A stretch of DNA of 64,000 bases from Numida meleagris (GCF_002078875.1 NC_034412.1:83097575-83161574), one strand, 5' to 3'; shown: positions 47,125 through 59,538, counted from the stretch's first letter. A program made the numbers and translations. Notes: generated by a model from the letters alone, not told the origin.

Positions 47125-47520
47125 AGACGGATGATAATAAGCTGGAGTGAGTCTAAGGGAGAGCCATCAAGATGGTTGGGCTGGAAGCATGCTCCTGTGA
47201 GGAGGGGCTGAGGGAAGGGGGATGGGTTAGCCTGGAGAGGGGAAGGCTTTCGGGGGACCTAACAGCAGCCCCCAGTAACTTCAAGGAGGCTGTGGAGAAT
47301 ACACAGCTATGCTCCTCTCTGACCTGTGTGATAGGAGAAGAGATCATGCTCATAAATGGTTAGAATCAAGGTTCCGCCTTGGCGTGGGGAAAGGCATTCA
47401 CCATGAGGACAAACATGGGAGCTGCAGCATAGTTTGAATTCACCATGACCCCGCTTTGAGCACAGGTTTGGACTATAAACGTCCTGAGGGGCCTTCTGCT
47501 CTGTGTGATTTTGTAATTTA
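47125..47520 (+). mobile_element. CR1-like fragment, plus orientation
   Basis: GAGCCATCAAGATGGTTGGG, GAGGAGGGGCTGAGGGAAGG, TTAGCCTGGAGAGGGGAAGG and a 3' part with CCTGAGGGGCCTTCTGCTCT then GTGTGATTTTGT follow the order of the CR1 3' region. It is highly diverged and the boundaries are approximate. Confidence 0.7.
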
Positions 47521-48343
47521 CAGTGAAAATATAGAAAAAAAAACTCTAAAGTTCTGTATACTTCTGTTAGCATCTATGTCTCCTTAAAAAAAAAGAATAA
47601 TAATACTCTTGGATCTGCCCTACTAACTACACCGAGTCAAACAACAGGATTTTCTGAAGTATGTTTTAGTGGCAGATGACTTTAAAATTGTATGATGATG
47701 TTATTATCTTAAACTTTGTGTGGTGGTTCCACCTTTTGGTATGTATTTTTGCCTGATTTTGACACTGAAAAAAAATGAACAAAGGATTCAGGTGTTAAGG
47801 AACCTGTTTGTCATAAAATCAAGTGCCTGAACATACGGAGATCACCACTTGTAGTGTATAGGTCTTTTGTACTGAAGTAGACTCACACCTCAATAACATT
47901 GCTCAGTCTGCCTTTAGTTTATCCCAAGTATGCAGCAGTGCACTCTGGTGTTTTCTGAGAGAATTATTGAGTTCTGTTTGTTTTGGTCATTCTTGAGTGA
48001 TTTGCTATCTTACATTTTGCATTCTTGATTTTTCAGTAAGTGCCTTAGTTGATACGGCACAGATTTCAGGGAAAAAAGATACTGCATGAAAAGACAAAGA
48101 GAATACTAAAATTTCCCAGAATTGCCTCTTGACATACCTGCTTCTTTAGGAACTTAAGCACTGCTTTTCTCTGCAGATGAATCAGATGCACAAAGACAGA
48201 TTTCTTTTGGCTTCCTCTGCCCTTAAAAACAAGAGGATTGCTCTGATCAGACTTCACAGATCATTTTAAAATGACAAGCAGCATGCGATATGTGTATAAA
48301 AACAAGAATAAGATGATAAAGCAGAACAGATGCAGTCAGATTG

Positions 48344-48612
48344 ATCATAGAATCATCATGGTTGGAAAAGACCCCTAAATCATCTAGTCCAACTGTTGGC
48401 CCATCACCGCCATATCACTGACATGTCCCTTAGTGCCACATCTCCATGTTTCTTGAACACCCCCAGGGACAGTGACTCCCCCACCTCCCTGGGCAGCCTG
48501 TGCCAATGCATCACCACTCTTTCTGAGAAGAAATTTCTCCTAATATCCCACCTGAAGCTCCCCAACACAACTTAAAGCCATTACCTCTCATCCTATCGCT
48601 GTCAAGACATTA
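48344..48612 (-). mobile_element. CR1 LINE 3' fragment
   Basis: TCATAGAATCATCATGGTTG, then AAGACCCCTAAATCATCTAG, TTCTTGAACACCCCCAGGGA and TTCTGAGAAGAAATTTCTCC; same subfamily type as the copy at 508 (GTCCCTTAGTGCCACATCTC). Confidence 0.92.
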
Positions 48613-48619
48613 CCTCGTG

Positions 48620-50355
48620 GGCATATATCAGACATTCTGAGAATTTGTTTTTTTACATCTTGCGTACAAAGTTGAAGGTATAAATACTCGGCAGGAGGCC
48701 AGCTCCTGAATTTTTAGGATAGTTATATCGCAGTATGTCTAAGAGCTAGGAAAAGGAAAAAAAAAAAAAAGTAGTGAAGCTGGTGTCTGAGTTAGAGCGG
48801 AAGTTCAGGTTCCCCTCCCTGCTTCCCTCTCCTCAGCATGTTATAAAGCTGTTTGCACAGCCAGCTCCTCGCTGTAGGTGTCTGTGCTGCTGTGTGCCTC
48901 CGGCACCTCCAGGCTTACAATGATTGTAGTCAGGAGAGAAAACAGACGGCCTTTTAGGTCTGCTGGCTGCCGGGAGAAAGTAACTGCAGTTCTCTGACAC
49001 CGCTGCTGCAGCCCGTGAAAATTAACGTACAAATTGTGAAATTTGTTACCCCCTTTATTTGTCTTACCAGCCTACGTGGTGCACGAGGAGGCCCTCCTCA
49101 CAAAGGTAGTGGTAATAAAACTGAGAATTCACTAGGAACTGAAGCAGGCTAGGAACTTTGCAGTGAAGGAAGTGGTTAGCAGAGCTCAGGCTCAGCCTCA
49201 AGGTCTCCTCTGCCAAAGCAGTTGAGCAGATGGGCAGGAGTGCTGCTAGCCACTCTCTCCTCTCGCTCTGCTTTCAGAGCAGGCGCAGCCCACACAGTGC
49301 CATTGCCCAGGTACCGAGCTGATCCCAGCTTGCTACAGAGGGTTCACATGGAGACCTCCATGGAGGCCAAGAGCAGGTGCTGCTGAAACACTTCAGCTTC
49401 CCTGTGCCCCCGGGGCACCTAAAGAGCTGTTACTGACTTCTCCGGTAAGGCTTTCTGCACACAGTTGTGGAAACCCTGCTCTGTGCTTTCCTCCATTTTA
49501 TCTTCCAACACTGACTGGATCTCCTGTGCAATTGTGTGAGTATCGGATAACCATCCCAGGCTGCAAACACAAACTATGGATTCTCACATTAAACCTGTAG
49601 CTGAGAATTTGCTCTATGAAGTAGTGTTACAGTGCTCTTTGTATCTGCAGTAATTTCCATGGAAATAAATAGGAGACATTACTTTTGGAACAACCTACAT
49701 CTAAGTGCATCACTTCACAGCTTGTGCACTTGGGAAAGAAAACAACAGAACACTGAACTCAACTTGAACACTAACTTCAAGTAGTATAAATAGTTTAAAA
49801 CCGCAATACATTATTTTTACCTTACATTCTATTTGTACAACTTGAGGATATTACAAAAAAGGAAATAGGAGGTTCACTTTCTTACACCTCTCTGACATAT
49901 TCACCTTTAAAAGGTAGGAAACAGAGACATGTAAGGGGCCTCTGACAGCAGATGTTCAGACAGGAGCTACTATGGGTTGCTCAGTGGCAGTTTTGCCACC
50001 GCTTTCAGCCTGGATCGAATTTTTGCCAGTGGGACCTTAGGGGAAAAAAAAAAAATCAAATTCTGAGCTGTAATTGAGCTGGGGAATGGATTTCCTCATT
50101 TCAGCATCTTGCACTTCCACCTGGATCTTCTAAGACATGCTCTGAGTGTCAGGCATTGGTGAGGCATTCACCTGGACAGGCACATGAGCTGAGATAGAGC
50201 AGCACTTCCATCAGATATCCCTCTTCAGTGCTGCCCTGGAAATGTCATTTCTATTGTCTGTGTTTTGTTTCCACTGCTTTGCTGCTGTTCTGGGGGAGCA
50301 CTCTGGAAATGAATCCACAGTTACACCATTTCTGTAATCAATAGGTTATGTATGT
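48620..50355. other. Intergenic, nothing recognised
   Basis: A somewhat more GC-rich patch near 48,780-49,460 carries short minus-strand open frames with no known domain. No splice-linked coding exon was recognised. Confidence 0.5.
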
Positions 50356-50359
50356 TGGA

Positions 50360-50420
50360 TAGAATCATAGAAATCATTAAGGCTGGAAAAGACCACTAAG
50401 GTCATCTAGTCCAACCAACA
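50360..50420 (-). mobile_element. Short CR1 3' end fragment
   Basis: AGAATCATAGAAATCATTAA then GGCTGGAAAAGACCACTAAG and TCATCTAGTCCAACC, the extreme CR1 3' end reverse-complemented. Confidence 0.85.
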
Positions 50421-51192
50421 TAATAATGAAATTCTGCTCTGCAGGTTCCATCTCTTTCTTGTTATTTATAATTTTGTCTCCATGCATATCTGTTCATCTG
50501 CATCTCATTAATTCTTCCAAATGTAAAACAGCCATGCTGCTAAGAACAGATTAATATATACAGCGTGCCCAGTGAATTCAGATTTGTGATGTCTGCCAGC
50601 TCAGTTTAATGTAAATCTTCCATCTGAATGCAACAGTGTTTCTCTGGTGTAGTAATGTTTATATTTAATTAAAACCATTACTCTTTGGTTCTCTCAGTTC
50701 AATGCCTTAAATATATTGATTCAGAGGAAGGGGGTAAGAACTGAAAGAGAGAAACAAAAATAATATTTTTAAACTAATCATCTGTGTTTTTGTAAAAAAA
50801 AAAAATGCTTTGTACAAATAGTAAATAATTGGTCTGGGGTAGTGAGATACCCATATTCATGGGTTAACAGAAAAGGGCCCCAGAAAATGCCAACATTCCA
50901 TTGACTGATTATTCCAAAACTAAAATTTACAAGTGTTCATACAGTGAGAAGGCAGCAAAGAAGAAAGTTCCTTTTGCCATTTGTAATCATTCTGTTTTAT
51001 GCCATCTTTAAAATAAACTAATGTTTTTAAAGGATTTTATGAGATAGTTTTCTAATTTTTTTTCCATCTTTAAAACTTCATTTTATTCTTCCAATGTGGA
51101 AACTGTCTGAATCTCACTACTTTAATTCTTGATTTTAACCTAACACTGGAGTGAAAGAAGCCCACCTGATGCACTCTAGCTCACTTTTGTTC

Positions 51193-51680
51193 CAATGCCA
51201 TGGCTAATGCTGTGGTGTTACAATTTCAATTCTAATTAAAATAATTAAAACAACCCTTTTCCTACTTATCACCTACCTATTCTGACACCTGACTTAAGGA
51301 AAAGCTTTGCAGAAGCATTAGGAAAGCCAGTTTTACCATGTGTGCAATGCACGCTTTACTAGTCAATTGTGAAAGTGAGTTCAGAACATCAGACGTTTGT
51401 TAATAGAGTGGTTTTCTGGCCAAATTCAGCAGTAACTAAACTCTCTTTCATTTCACTTTTTTCCCTTCTACTTCCTACTGAGCTTCAAACATTAGATCAA
51501 AATGATAAAAGAATAGCGTGAAGTAGAATGTAGGTATGACATTCCTACACAGCTACGCAAGAACAAACAGAATTAAATGTGAGTAAAAAGTTAATTTATG
51601 TATTTCATGTGACAACAGCAGAAAAAGGGTAATTTTAATTAGAATTGGAATTGTAACACCACAGCATTCGCAACGGCATT
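51193..51680. repeat. Inverted-repeat element, possible MITE or DNA-transposon relic
   Basis: Left arm 51193-51246 contains AATGCTGTGGTGTTACAATT and CAATTCTAATTAAAA. Right arm 51631-51680 contains TTTTAATTAGAATTG and AATTGTAACACCACAGCATT, the reverse complement with few mismatches. The arms enclose about 0.38 kb of AT-rich non-coding sequence. The layout fits a non-autonomous DNA transposon with long terminal inverted repeats, or two copies of one repeat in opposite orientation. I could not assign a family or find a clear target-site duplication. Confidence 0.7.
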
Positions 51681-51812
51681 CTGATGTTGTGCGCTGCTTT
51701 TCACTTCTTTTCACAAAATGGCTTTACTTCAGCCTGGCCAAATAGGGTTGAATTCCTCTTAAAAAAAAAAATTCTAACTATTTAGAACACTGCTAATCCC
51801 CTGAAAATCCAT

Positions 51813-51845
51813 TTAAAAAAAAAAAAATATATATATATATATATA
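51813..51845. repeat. A-run and (TA)n simple repeat
   Basis: A run of about 13 A is followed by TATATATATATATATATA. Simple-sequence DNA. Confidence 0.9.
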
Positions 51846-52299
51846 AATCCCTAGTTGTTTAGAGTATTCATCTCTTTCCTGCTTATGATCTCCACATGGC
51901 GGAGCTGTAGAGTTAGGAATGAGCTAAGAAAAGTTTTTAAAGAACAGTGTCATCAGAGATGTCATCTTCTGTTGGTTAACTGAGAAAAGCCTATAACTGT
52001 TTGTCATAACTGAAGAGGGATGTGTCCTTTCAGATTTTCCTAACCATAATAAGTTGCACTGGGCCTTGGGAAAATGGATACAGAAACCTTTTGCTTTGTT
52101 AATAGCCTCTATTCACTATGTAGCCAAAGATCCCAATCTCAATGTGAAGAAACATGAAAATGTCAAAAAGATTTGATTTGCCCATTCCCACCAAGTAATA
52201 CAAAAACACTCACTCATGCCTCTCCTAAGCAAACTGATGCTCAGCCAGTCTCCAAGCAGTACTTCTCCGGAAAGGCTACCTACAGTTTTATGGCTGAGC

Positions 52300-54240
52300 A
52301 TGCCACTATATGGAATGGAATGTCACAGCTGTGTCCCCTTCCAGCTTTTTCTGTATCCCCAGCTCCTTGCAGTGAGGACAGAGTGAGAAACAGAGAACAC
52401 TTAACACTGTGCAAACCTTGCTCAATGATAGCTAAAACACACTATTTTTTCCTCATAACCAACCTGAACCTCCACTGGTGCAACTTCAAGTTGCTTCAAA
52501 AAATTAATCCCACCCCAGCCAGACCCAGCATGGTATCATGCACTTGAAAGACCCTGTTTTTCCACTCCTGCAGGAACAATTTACTGGTTCATGATTTACA
52601 CTTCCCAGGTACTATAAAAGGTGCACGGGAAATAAATGCTTATTCCTTATCAGAGCTAGAAATGTACTGTTGTACTTGGAACCAGTGCTAAAACCCACAA
52701 AATTATCAGGCAGTGATAAACTCATAAGAGTTCATGCAATATACTTTTTGAGTCAGCGTAGTTCACCTGTTCTTCTCCCTCCACACACATGCATTTAAAA
52801 AAAAAAAAAACAACATACAAATAAACCCACTGAAGTTAATGAACTACAATAAAAGGACAAAAACTAATCAGTGCTATATATTATATATCTATGTATATGC
52901 ACACGTGTGTTTTCTGGTAAAGCTTAACTTATTCACAGAACAGCTTTAAGCTTGATAGAAGGGACCCAAAGAGCAGACAAAGCCCAGAGCCCTCACTGAA
53001 AGCCCAGCTGTCTGACCAGGACTGCAGTAGGGAAAAAGCTGGAAAGGAACTCTGAACTGCTTTGATTTCTCAGAAGAAATGCAAGAAAAGTGCTCCAGCT
53101 TACTTGAAAGGAAAAAAAAAAAAAAAACCGTTGATTATATCAGTTCAGATCAGAGATGGCTTACTAAAGCCCAGATATGACCTCAAAGAAAAGGAAAGCA
53201 GCTAAGAAAGACCTTCCTAATGACCACATCCCAGCCCACACATAACCTACCTTTACCTCCCTTTCCTTTCATTCTGTAGCATACCACAACCATGCTAAGG
53301 TGTGGGGGAATTTCACTGCTGCTCTGGTCCAAACCACACCACAGCACTCCCCTGACCTTGATTCACTTCACCTGTGCAGGATCAGTTAACAGGAGTGCTA
53401 CCTGGAGAGAAACTAATTGATTGCTGATAGCTCTGTGTGCCACAGACAAAAGAGTTCAAATTCTTACTGAGAAAAATCTTTACCTTTGTGAGAGGATAGA
53501 TAGAATTGTAAGAGATTGAATCTCATTTCTTACTCCTGGTGCCTTTAGTGGTTCCACCAGTATCACCTTAGTGCAACAGACTTTTTTTGGCCATTCAGCT
53601 GAACGCGGATGATATTTTCCTGCAGTGCTTTAAAGAGAGATCAGGAATTCGTGACAACTGGAAGAATTTTTTTGGTTGGAGTTCTGAATTCAGTGCTTAT
53701 GGCAAGCAGCACTAAAACAGTCCTTTGTGTCCATGCATAATGTTTTCATCCAATTCTTCCTTCTTATTGGTATGCATGGCTCACCATTACTCTGAGCAGA
53801 CTCCAGTCTGTTGGCAGACAGTAATTCAAAATGGCATCTTTTTGTTATTTTACTCATTTTATGGCTCTTAGGAGAGCAATCTTTTGTCTGACTGTATCTC
53901 TGGAAGTTGTTTTGGTCAGACAGACAGGCTCTTGCATTGCTCAAAGCAATAAAAATCATGCTGGAGGGAAGTTCAGATGGCAAGTAGTCAATAGTGTTCC
54001 CTGGCTGCCAAGGCAACTCGAGCACAACCCGAGCATGGTGAAGCTCTGCTAGCAAACCCAGCAGCCAGCTCTCTCACAAAACCTCAGGATAACGGGGTGA
54101 TTGCGCTCAGAGAAGCCCTTGCCATGATTGAGATAACGGAAGTGTTCATTTTCATTAGAGTCAAAATTATATAAAAATATGTAAAATTCAGGTTTTGAAA
54201 TTGTTATTTTTGACATTGGACTTATTTTTTGTAGGAAATA
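52300..54240. other. Intergenic, nothing recognised
   Basis: Contains poly(A) runs near 52,798 and 53,110 and a TATATTATATATCTATGTAT tract near 52,880. The 121-codon minus-strand frame at 53690-54055 has no recognisable domain. Confidence 0.5.
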
Positions 54241-54310
54241 ACATTTTAAATCTCTTTTAATATCTCATATTTAGGAAGAGCAGCCCAGGAACTTGAGGAT
54301 TTGTATTTAC

Positions 54311-54535
54311 CTATTCCAATTCTTCTTCGGTGATCCTGTAGCACTGTAAGATGCAAATATGTAGGAATCAAAGTCTCACGGATCTGCTCAGATCGCAATT
54401 TATTTTTCATTAGCTCTTGTATAGCAGCAATTATCTTTATCTTGGCATCAGTATTTAATATCCTGCATAGATCAGGGTAATCATCAAGTTTAGCAAGTAA
54501 AGTCAATTCTTTGTATCTTCTTTGTCTTTTAATTG
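54311..54535 (-). CDS. Orphan minus-strand exon candidate, unknown product
   Basis: On the minus strand a 225-nt open block is bounded by acceptor CTTCATTTTAAAG and donor ATAG|GTAAAT, phase 1 on both sides. It encodes 75 residues without a stop, including LAKLDDYPDLCRILNTDAK, IQELMKNKLRSEQIRETLI and YLHLTVLQDHRRR. This is helical and charged, with well-balanced composition unlike the low-complexity chance frames nearby. I do not recognise the protein. Nothing else on the minus strand within 5 kb can be confidently linked to it. It could be an exon of an unannotated gene, an exon relic, or chance. The PROM1 and FGFBP genes run on the other strand. Confidence 0.45.
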
Positions 54536-54729
54536 CTTTAAAATGAAGACAAACTTTCTTTTAGTTCAGTTCAACAAACTTTCACAATGAAATAAGAGAG
54601 AACAGGCTTTCCAGCTTGTACCGTCCTTGTTTGCATTTGGGCAACCTCCTCCTGCCACGGCCAAACTGTCAGCCCCATTTGGCAGCAAACTTCTCCATCT
54701 CCCATGGTCCTCAGAAGTTTCCTCCATAT

Positions 54730-54769
54730 AATCTAATGAAACAACAGAGAAATCTAATGAAACAACAGA
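54730..54769 (+). repeat. Two-copy 20-bp tandem duplication
   Basis: AATCTAATGAAACAACAGA occurs twice in direct succession, separated by a base or two. Confidence 0.8.
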
Positions 54770-54900
54770 AGTTTCCTCATCATTTTAGAAACACATTCCT
54801 TATGGCCATGCTCCACCCTTGTCTTGTGTTTCCTTCGTTTAATCAAAACAATGGATGGTTTTTGAAAGCACACCTATTGTAGCCTACCAAGATCATATAG

Positions 54901-55625
54901 TAGAATCATAGAATGGCCTGGGTTGAAAAAGACCTCAAAGATCATTGAGTTTCAACCCCCCTGCTGAGTGCAGGGTCACTAACCACTAGACCAGGCTGCC
55001 CAGAGCCACGTCCAGTCTGGCCTTGTATAATTCCAGGGATGGGGCATCCACAACCTCCTTGGGCAACCTGTTCCAGTGCGTCACCACCCTCTGTGTGAAA
55101 AACTTCCTCCTAATATCTAACCTAAACCTCCCCTGTCTTAGTTTAAAACCATTCTCCCTTGTCCTATCGCTATCCACCCATGTAAACAGTCACACGCCCT
55201 CCTGCTTATACGCTCCTTTCAAGTATTGGAAGGCCACAGTGAAGTCTCCCCGGAGCCTTCTCTTCTCCAAACTAAACAAGCCCAGTTCCCTCAACCTTTC
55301 TTCATAGGAGAGGTGCTCCAGCCCTCTGATCATCTTGGTCGCCCTCCTCTGGACCCATTCCAAGAGCTCTGCGTCTTTCTTGTGCTGGGGCCCCCAGGCC
55401 TGGACGCAGTAATCCAGATGGGGCCTCACAAGAGCCAAGTAGAGGTGGACAATCACCTCCCTCTCCCTGCTGACCACTCCTCTTTTAATGCAGCCCAGAA
55501 CATAGTTGGCCTTCTGGGCTGCCAGCGCACACTGCTGGCTCGTGTCCAGCTTCTCATCCACCAAGATAAAGCATTTCTCTGTGGGTCTGGAAACAACCTC
55601 ACCCTTCTCTAGCTGTATGCATTCA
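54901..55625 (-). mobile_element. CR1 LINE 3' fragment with RT C-terminal remnant
   Basis: Starts TAGAATCATAGAATGGCCTG on the plus strand and runs about 0.7 kb. The minus-strand frame at 55190-55564 retains [47 protein letters not shown] and [16 protein letters not shown], the C-terminal part of CR1 ORF2. Better preserved than the copy at 42107; 5'-truncated and incapable of encoding a full enzyme. Confidence 0.96.
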
Positions 55626-55629
55626 GTGA

Positions 55630-56185
55630 CCAGCTCGATGATGGGGGAAATGCTGCTGATGGCTGCACATGAGCTGGGAACCTGGACAGGATCTAATCAA
55701 AATGTTGCCCACATCATGCAGCAAAACAAAGAATAACCCTACAAGTAAGGACTGCTGAATTCACACTGAAGTACGAAGGAGCAATGTTCACTTCACTTAC
55801 TGGTGCATCATGAATTTAGTCCTTAACGGAAATATCTGAGCATCTGCAAATGGGAACCTTGGCATGACCCAGAGTTTGCTAGAAAAGAACCTTGCCTTTG
55901 AGTGTGGCAAGGTGCTCTGCTTTTTATTATCTTACAATTAATCCACAAATGTCACTCAGTTTTTGTTGTTCTGTGATTAACCTTAAGCTGACACTAGAGT
56001 TAGCTATGCTTTTTATTCCTTACTTGTGTTCCATTGACATAGTCTGGTTTAGCGATAGGGATCACTGTATCAGTATAGCAGCTGTTCACTGCACTTGTGC
56101 GGGATCTATTTTAATTCACTCTGCTGGAGTATTTGTATGGAGAACAGCATCCTGGTGCCACATGTGTGACTGGCAAATAGCTAAT
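55630..56185. other. Intergenic, nothing recognised
   Basis: Non-coding by inspection. A 105-codon plus-strand frame starting at 55892 has no recognisable domain and runs into a CR1 at its end. Confidence 0.5.
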
Positions 56186-56187
56186 AG

Positions 56188-56345
56188 TCATAGAATCATA
56201 AAATCATAGAATGGTTTGGGTTGGAAGGGATCCTTAAGATCATCAAGTTCCAACCCCCTGCTATAGGCAGGGACACCTCCCTCTAGACCTGGTTGCTCAA
56301 AGCCCCATCCAGCCTGGCCTTGAACGCTTTCAGGGAAGGGGCCTT
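56188..56345 (-). mobile_element. CR1 LINE 3' fragment
   Basis: TCATAGAATCATAAAATCAT, AGAATGGTTTGGGTTGGAAG and CAACCCCCTGCTATAGGCAG followed by AGCCCCATCCAGCCTGGCCT, a near-consensus CR1 3' end. Confidence 0.95.
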
Positions 56346-56349
56346 ATAT

Positions 56350-59300
56350 GTGGCTGTATGTGGTCAAGGGAATTATCTCATCGTTTACTGTTCGTTTGTA
56401 ACTTTCTGTGGGGAAAAAATGCATCTATATGAGCTCAGTGTCACACCACAAATGACACAGATGACACCATAAGCAGATTGCTGTTTGAAATTAAAGCACC
56501 AACGCAAATAACAAGTAGTTTAAAAAATAACAAATTCTTATTTAAAATACATAGATATGAGTGGATAATAATATAAGCATATAGAAAATACTGCACATCT
56601 TCAAAGTCTATGAATCATAGTCAGGAATTATGTATAAAACCCCTTCTCTCTTTGCGTCAACAGCAGAAAGATACCAAAGGGATTTAATTCTGTCAGCTCT
56701 AATGAAAATAAAGTGCTGATTAGCTTTCCCGAGTTTCAATCCAAGAGGCAGCAGGAATTCCACTGGTTTAAGGTTCTTCCTCTTCCTGAGATTTGGGCAC
56801 CTATGTTTGTCATTTCCAATTATTATTTTTATGTGTTAGTATTGCCAAATGCCTTCTGTGCTTGTCTTCTGATTTTAATAACTAAGCAGACACCCATAAA
56901 GTTGATCTTGCCAAATTAGCTGCTCAGACTCACCATATGCTGCATGGATCAAAATGTTTTCTGATGAAGGGGTATTTTAAAATATGGGGAAGGGAAGAGG
57001 GAAAAAAAAAAGAGACTTTCTTTGAAAATCATATTATAAATAAGTTTTTGCATCTTTTCTTTTGTTGTTGCAGATGCTGATTAAACATAATCGATTGGAA
57101 ATGAAGATGCTCTGTACTTCATTTTCACAGCCCTTTCTCTCCCTGTGTCTTCACCATTATTTACAAAGCAAGAAAACAACATTGATATGTCCCATCAACA
57201 ATGGGGCAGCTAAAGATGACTGACTATTTGGCTAGGCAAAAACTGTCAAAAATTAGCAATTTTGGAAGTGATGAGTGGTGGATGGCTGCAATATTTTCAG
57301 CACATTGTGGTTAGTTTCTCTGGTAAGTGCTATTTTGTGAACATCAACCAAAACAACTGTAACATCTATGAGATTAAGTATGATATTCCCTTTCCAGGGA
57401 GAGAATGTCTGGTGGACAAGCATCTCCTAATGGACATCTCAGAGAAAGTCTGCGGTGGAGCTGAGGCAGGAATGCATAGTTCTTTATTATAAATCTTATG
57501 CTTGGTCATATTGTCTGTGCTTCCTTACATACCTCTCCATAACATTCCTCTCCACTATTTGTACTAGTTGTTTAGCCAAAGTGATGCAGACAACTACTTT
57601 AGAGACATCCTAATTACACTACCGCTCTTAAGGATAAAGGTAGGCAATACCTTCAGAAGAAATGGAAAGAACATCTCCAGTCTAGTTTCTAGTTTGCATG
57701 GCTTCCAGGTTCTCTTGAAGGGAGAAACAAAAGAAGGAAAGGCTGGTAGCAGAGAAACAAAGAAACTAGAAAGAGGTTAAAAACAGAGACCATACTGGGA
57801 CATTGAAAGAAATGGATTTGCTGATAAGGGCGTGGAATTGCAGGTTTCAAAGGTTATTGCTTTATTTGTTTGCCTGTGGTTTTATTTTTGGTGATATGCC
57901 CAAACCAACTTCCTAATTTGTCTCCTAAAAATCAATTTATAGTGTGCATACACAAGGCAATGGAGCGTGATAAAGTTATACCTGAATTAGTGCCAGAACA
58001 TGAGGTCATGTAACCACTTTGGCTTGACATTGTCGCCAAAGTAATTAGCCCTGATGAGAGGCTCATTAGTTTGGATGCATGGCCATACTAATGCAGCTGC
58101 ACTGCTTAAGGATCCAAGCTACAGTCTGCAGACACTACTGTCTGTACTGCGCAGTGTCAGTTTGGGATTCCTGAGCAGGACAATCCCTCCAGACCTTCTC
58201 TATTGCATTATCTTCATTCTCTGATTCCCCTCAACCTGACAAGCTGTTAAACATTTTCTGATCCCTGAGTCACACCTCCCCCATTCATTAGTCCTTGGCA
58301 TTGCTAACGGCACATCTTCCACATTTAGGGACCATTACAAATAGTTCCATGCTAACTCATGCCAGCCAAAGGAGCACAAGGCAGATCTGATGTCTCAGCT
58401 TGATCAGAAGCATCCCAGGGGGCTGAGCATAGATGGATGGCTGAACAGATAGTTGTGGCTCATAGATTAGACCTTCAGTATGTCAGGTGATTGAGTCCTC
58501 TTCCCCACATTCTGTCATTCACACATTGCAGAACTACCCATTTTATTTGTTTTATTGGCTTCTGATTTTTTTTTACAGAACGTGAACAGTCTCCTTATCA
58601 CCAGACCGGGCAGTGCTTTTCCTGTAGCTTTTTCCCTTTGTCTCATCCCATTTATATACTATGGGAGAGATGAGGAGGAGGAGCTGCCTGTCTTACAAAG
58701 ATATCTCCTTCCACCTCTTCTTGTATCCCAACTATTTCTCTTAGAATTACTTCTACAGGACATATAACAATTGTCACACTTATATTTCTCCAGTAAAATC
58801 TCCTGAAGCAACCTCACTACAAAGGCACCAGCTACTGCCTGGTCTTTAAGCAAAGTCAATTCTCAGCTCCAAATGAGTATTTATATGCATTTATATGTGT
58901 ATTTATATGAATTTGTTTCTGAACTTTATGCTTATGACCATCTCACTGTGATGACTCCTGTCCCTAATGCAGAATAATGACTTATTTTGATTCTAAACTG
59001 TTCTCCAACACTTTTTTATTATTTATTGATTTACTTATTTGTGACAGGAGGTAATGAAATCTTCTGAAGGTAAGCTTGAAGTGCTCTGTGGAATGATTTT
59101 CATTTTGCAAAGAACCACTGCACGTTGCCACCCAAATTCAGCTGCACGCAGTGGCGGAGCAGTTTGCAGGATATGTCTCTCAATGGCTGGGAAAAGCTTT
59201 GGTAGAGAAGCTCATGATCTAAGGAAGTTCTTATCACTGTATATAAAGAGGGAAGAACTTGGCCCAAGGAACGTCTGATTTATACACACACACCTTGTCA

Positions 59301-59400
59301 CCCCACCAGAGCTGATGCTTTGTGTGCTAAGACCTGGCACTTCTCCAAGGAGGTGTGTCAGAGGTAAAGGAACATGGCACAGAGGGATCCTATTGTGTTG
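56350..59400. other. Intergenic upstream of FGFBP1, nothing coding recognised
   Basis: Flanks FGFBP1 on its 5' side and is the natural place for its enhancers. Short open frames show no domain. A block near 57,980-58,110 carries several TAATTAG/CATTAG homeodomain-type cores. Confidence 0.5.
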
Positions 59401-59440
59401 TAACAGCCTTGTTGGAGCCCAGAAGGTGTGTCTCTGCCCT

Positions 59441-59448
59441 TATAAATA
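59441..59448 (+). promoter_or_regulatory. FGFBP1: FGFBP1 TATA box
   Basis: TATAAATA in the context CTGCCCTTATAAATACCGCA, about 1.5 kb upstream of the ATG and just before a plausible noncoding first exon. Initiation is expected near 59470. Confidence 0.6.
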
Positions 59449-59469
59449 CCGCACTGCTTTTACAAGCAG

Positions 59470-59538
59470 CTCCAGTCCTTCTGAGAGAGACGAGCTGCAT
59501 CTTGAGTGGAGTTTGGATACCTCCAGGTCCTGGGCAAG
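59470..59538 (+). other. FGFBP1: FGFBP1 noncoding first exon (predicted)
   Basis: Sequence from about 30 nt below the TATA box to donor GGGCAAG|GTATTT at 59538/59539. The intron would run to acceptor TTTTGTTTTAAAG at 60903, so the coding exon opens 25 nt before the ATG. Split 5' UTRs are usual for FGFBP1. The start is estimated. Confidence 0.5.

Noticed and set aside
53690..54055. 121-codon minus-strand frame as a partner exon of the orphan exon at 54311
   Set aside because: No recognisable domain, composition like non-coding DNA, and I could not define splice borders that join it in phase.
55190..55564. 124-codon minus-strand frame as a gene
   Set aside because: CR1 ORF2 remnant; the motifs and the adjoining CR1 3' end explain it completely.
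58659..58859. Minus-strand frame containing AVAGAFVVRLLQEILLEKYK
   Set aside because: The stretch looks protein-like for about 30 residues but degenerates into serine runs, and no convincing acceptor/donor pair was found.
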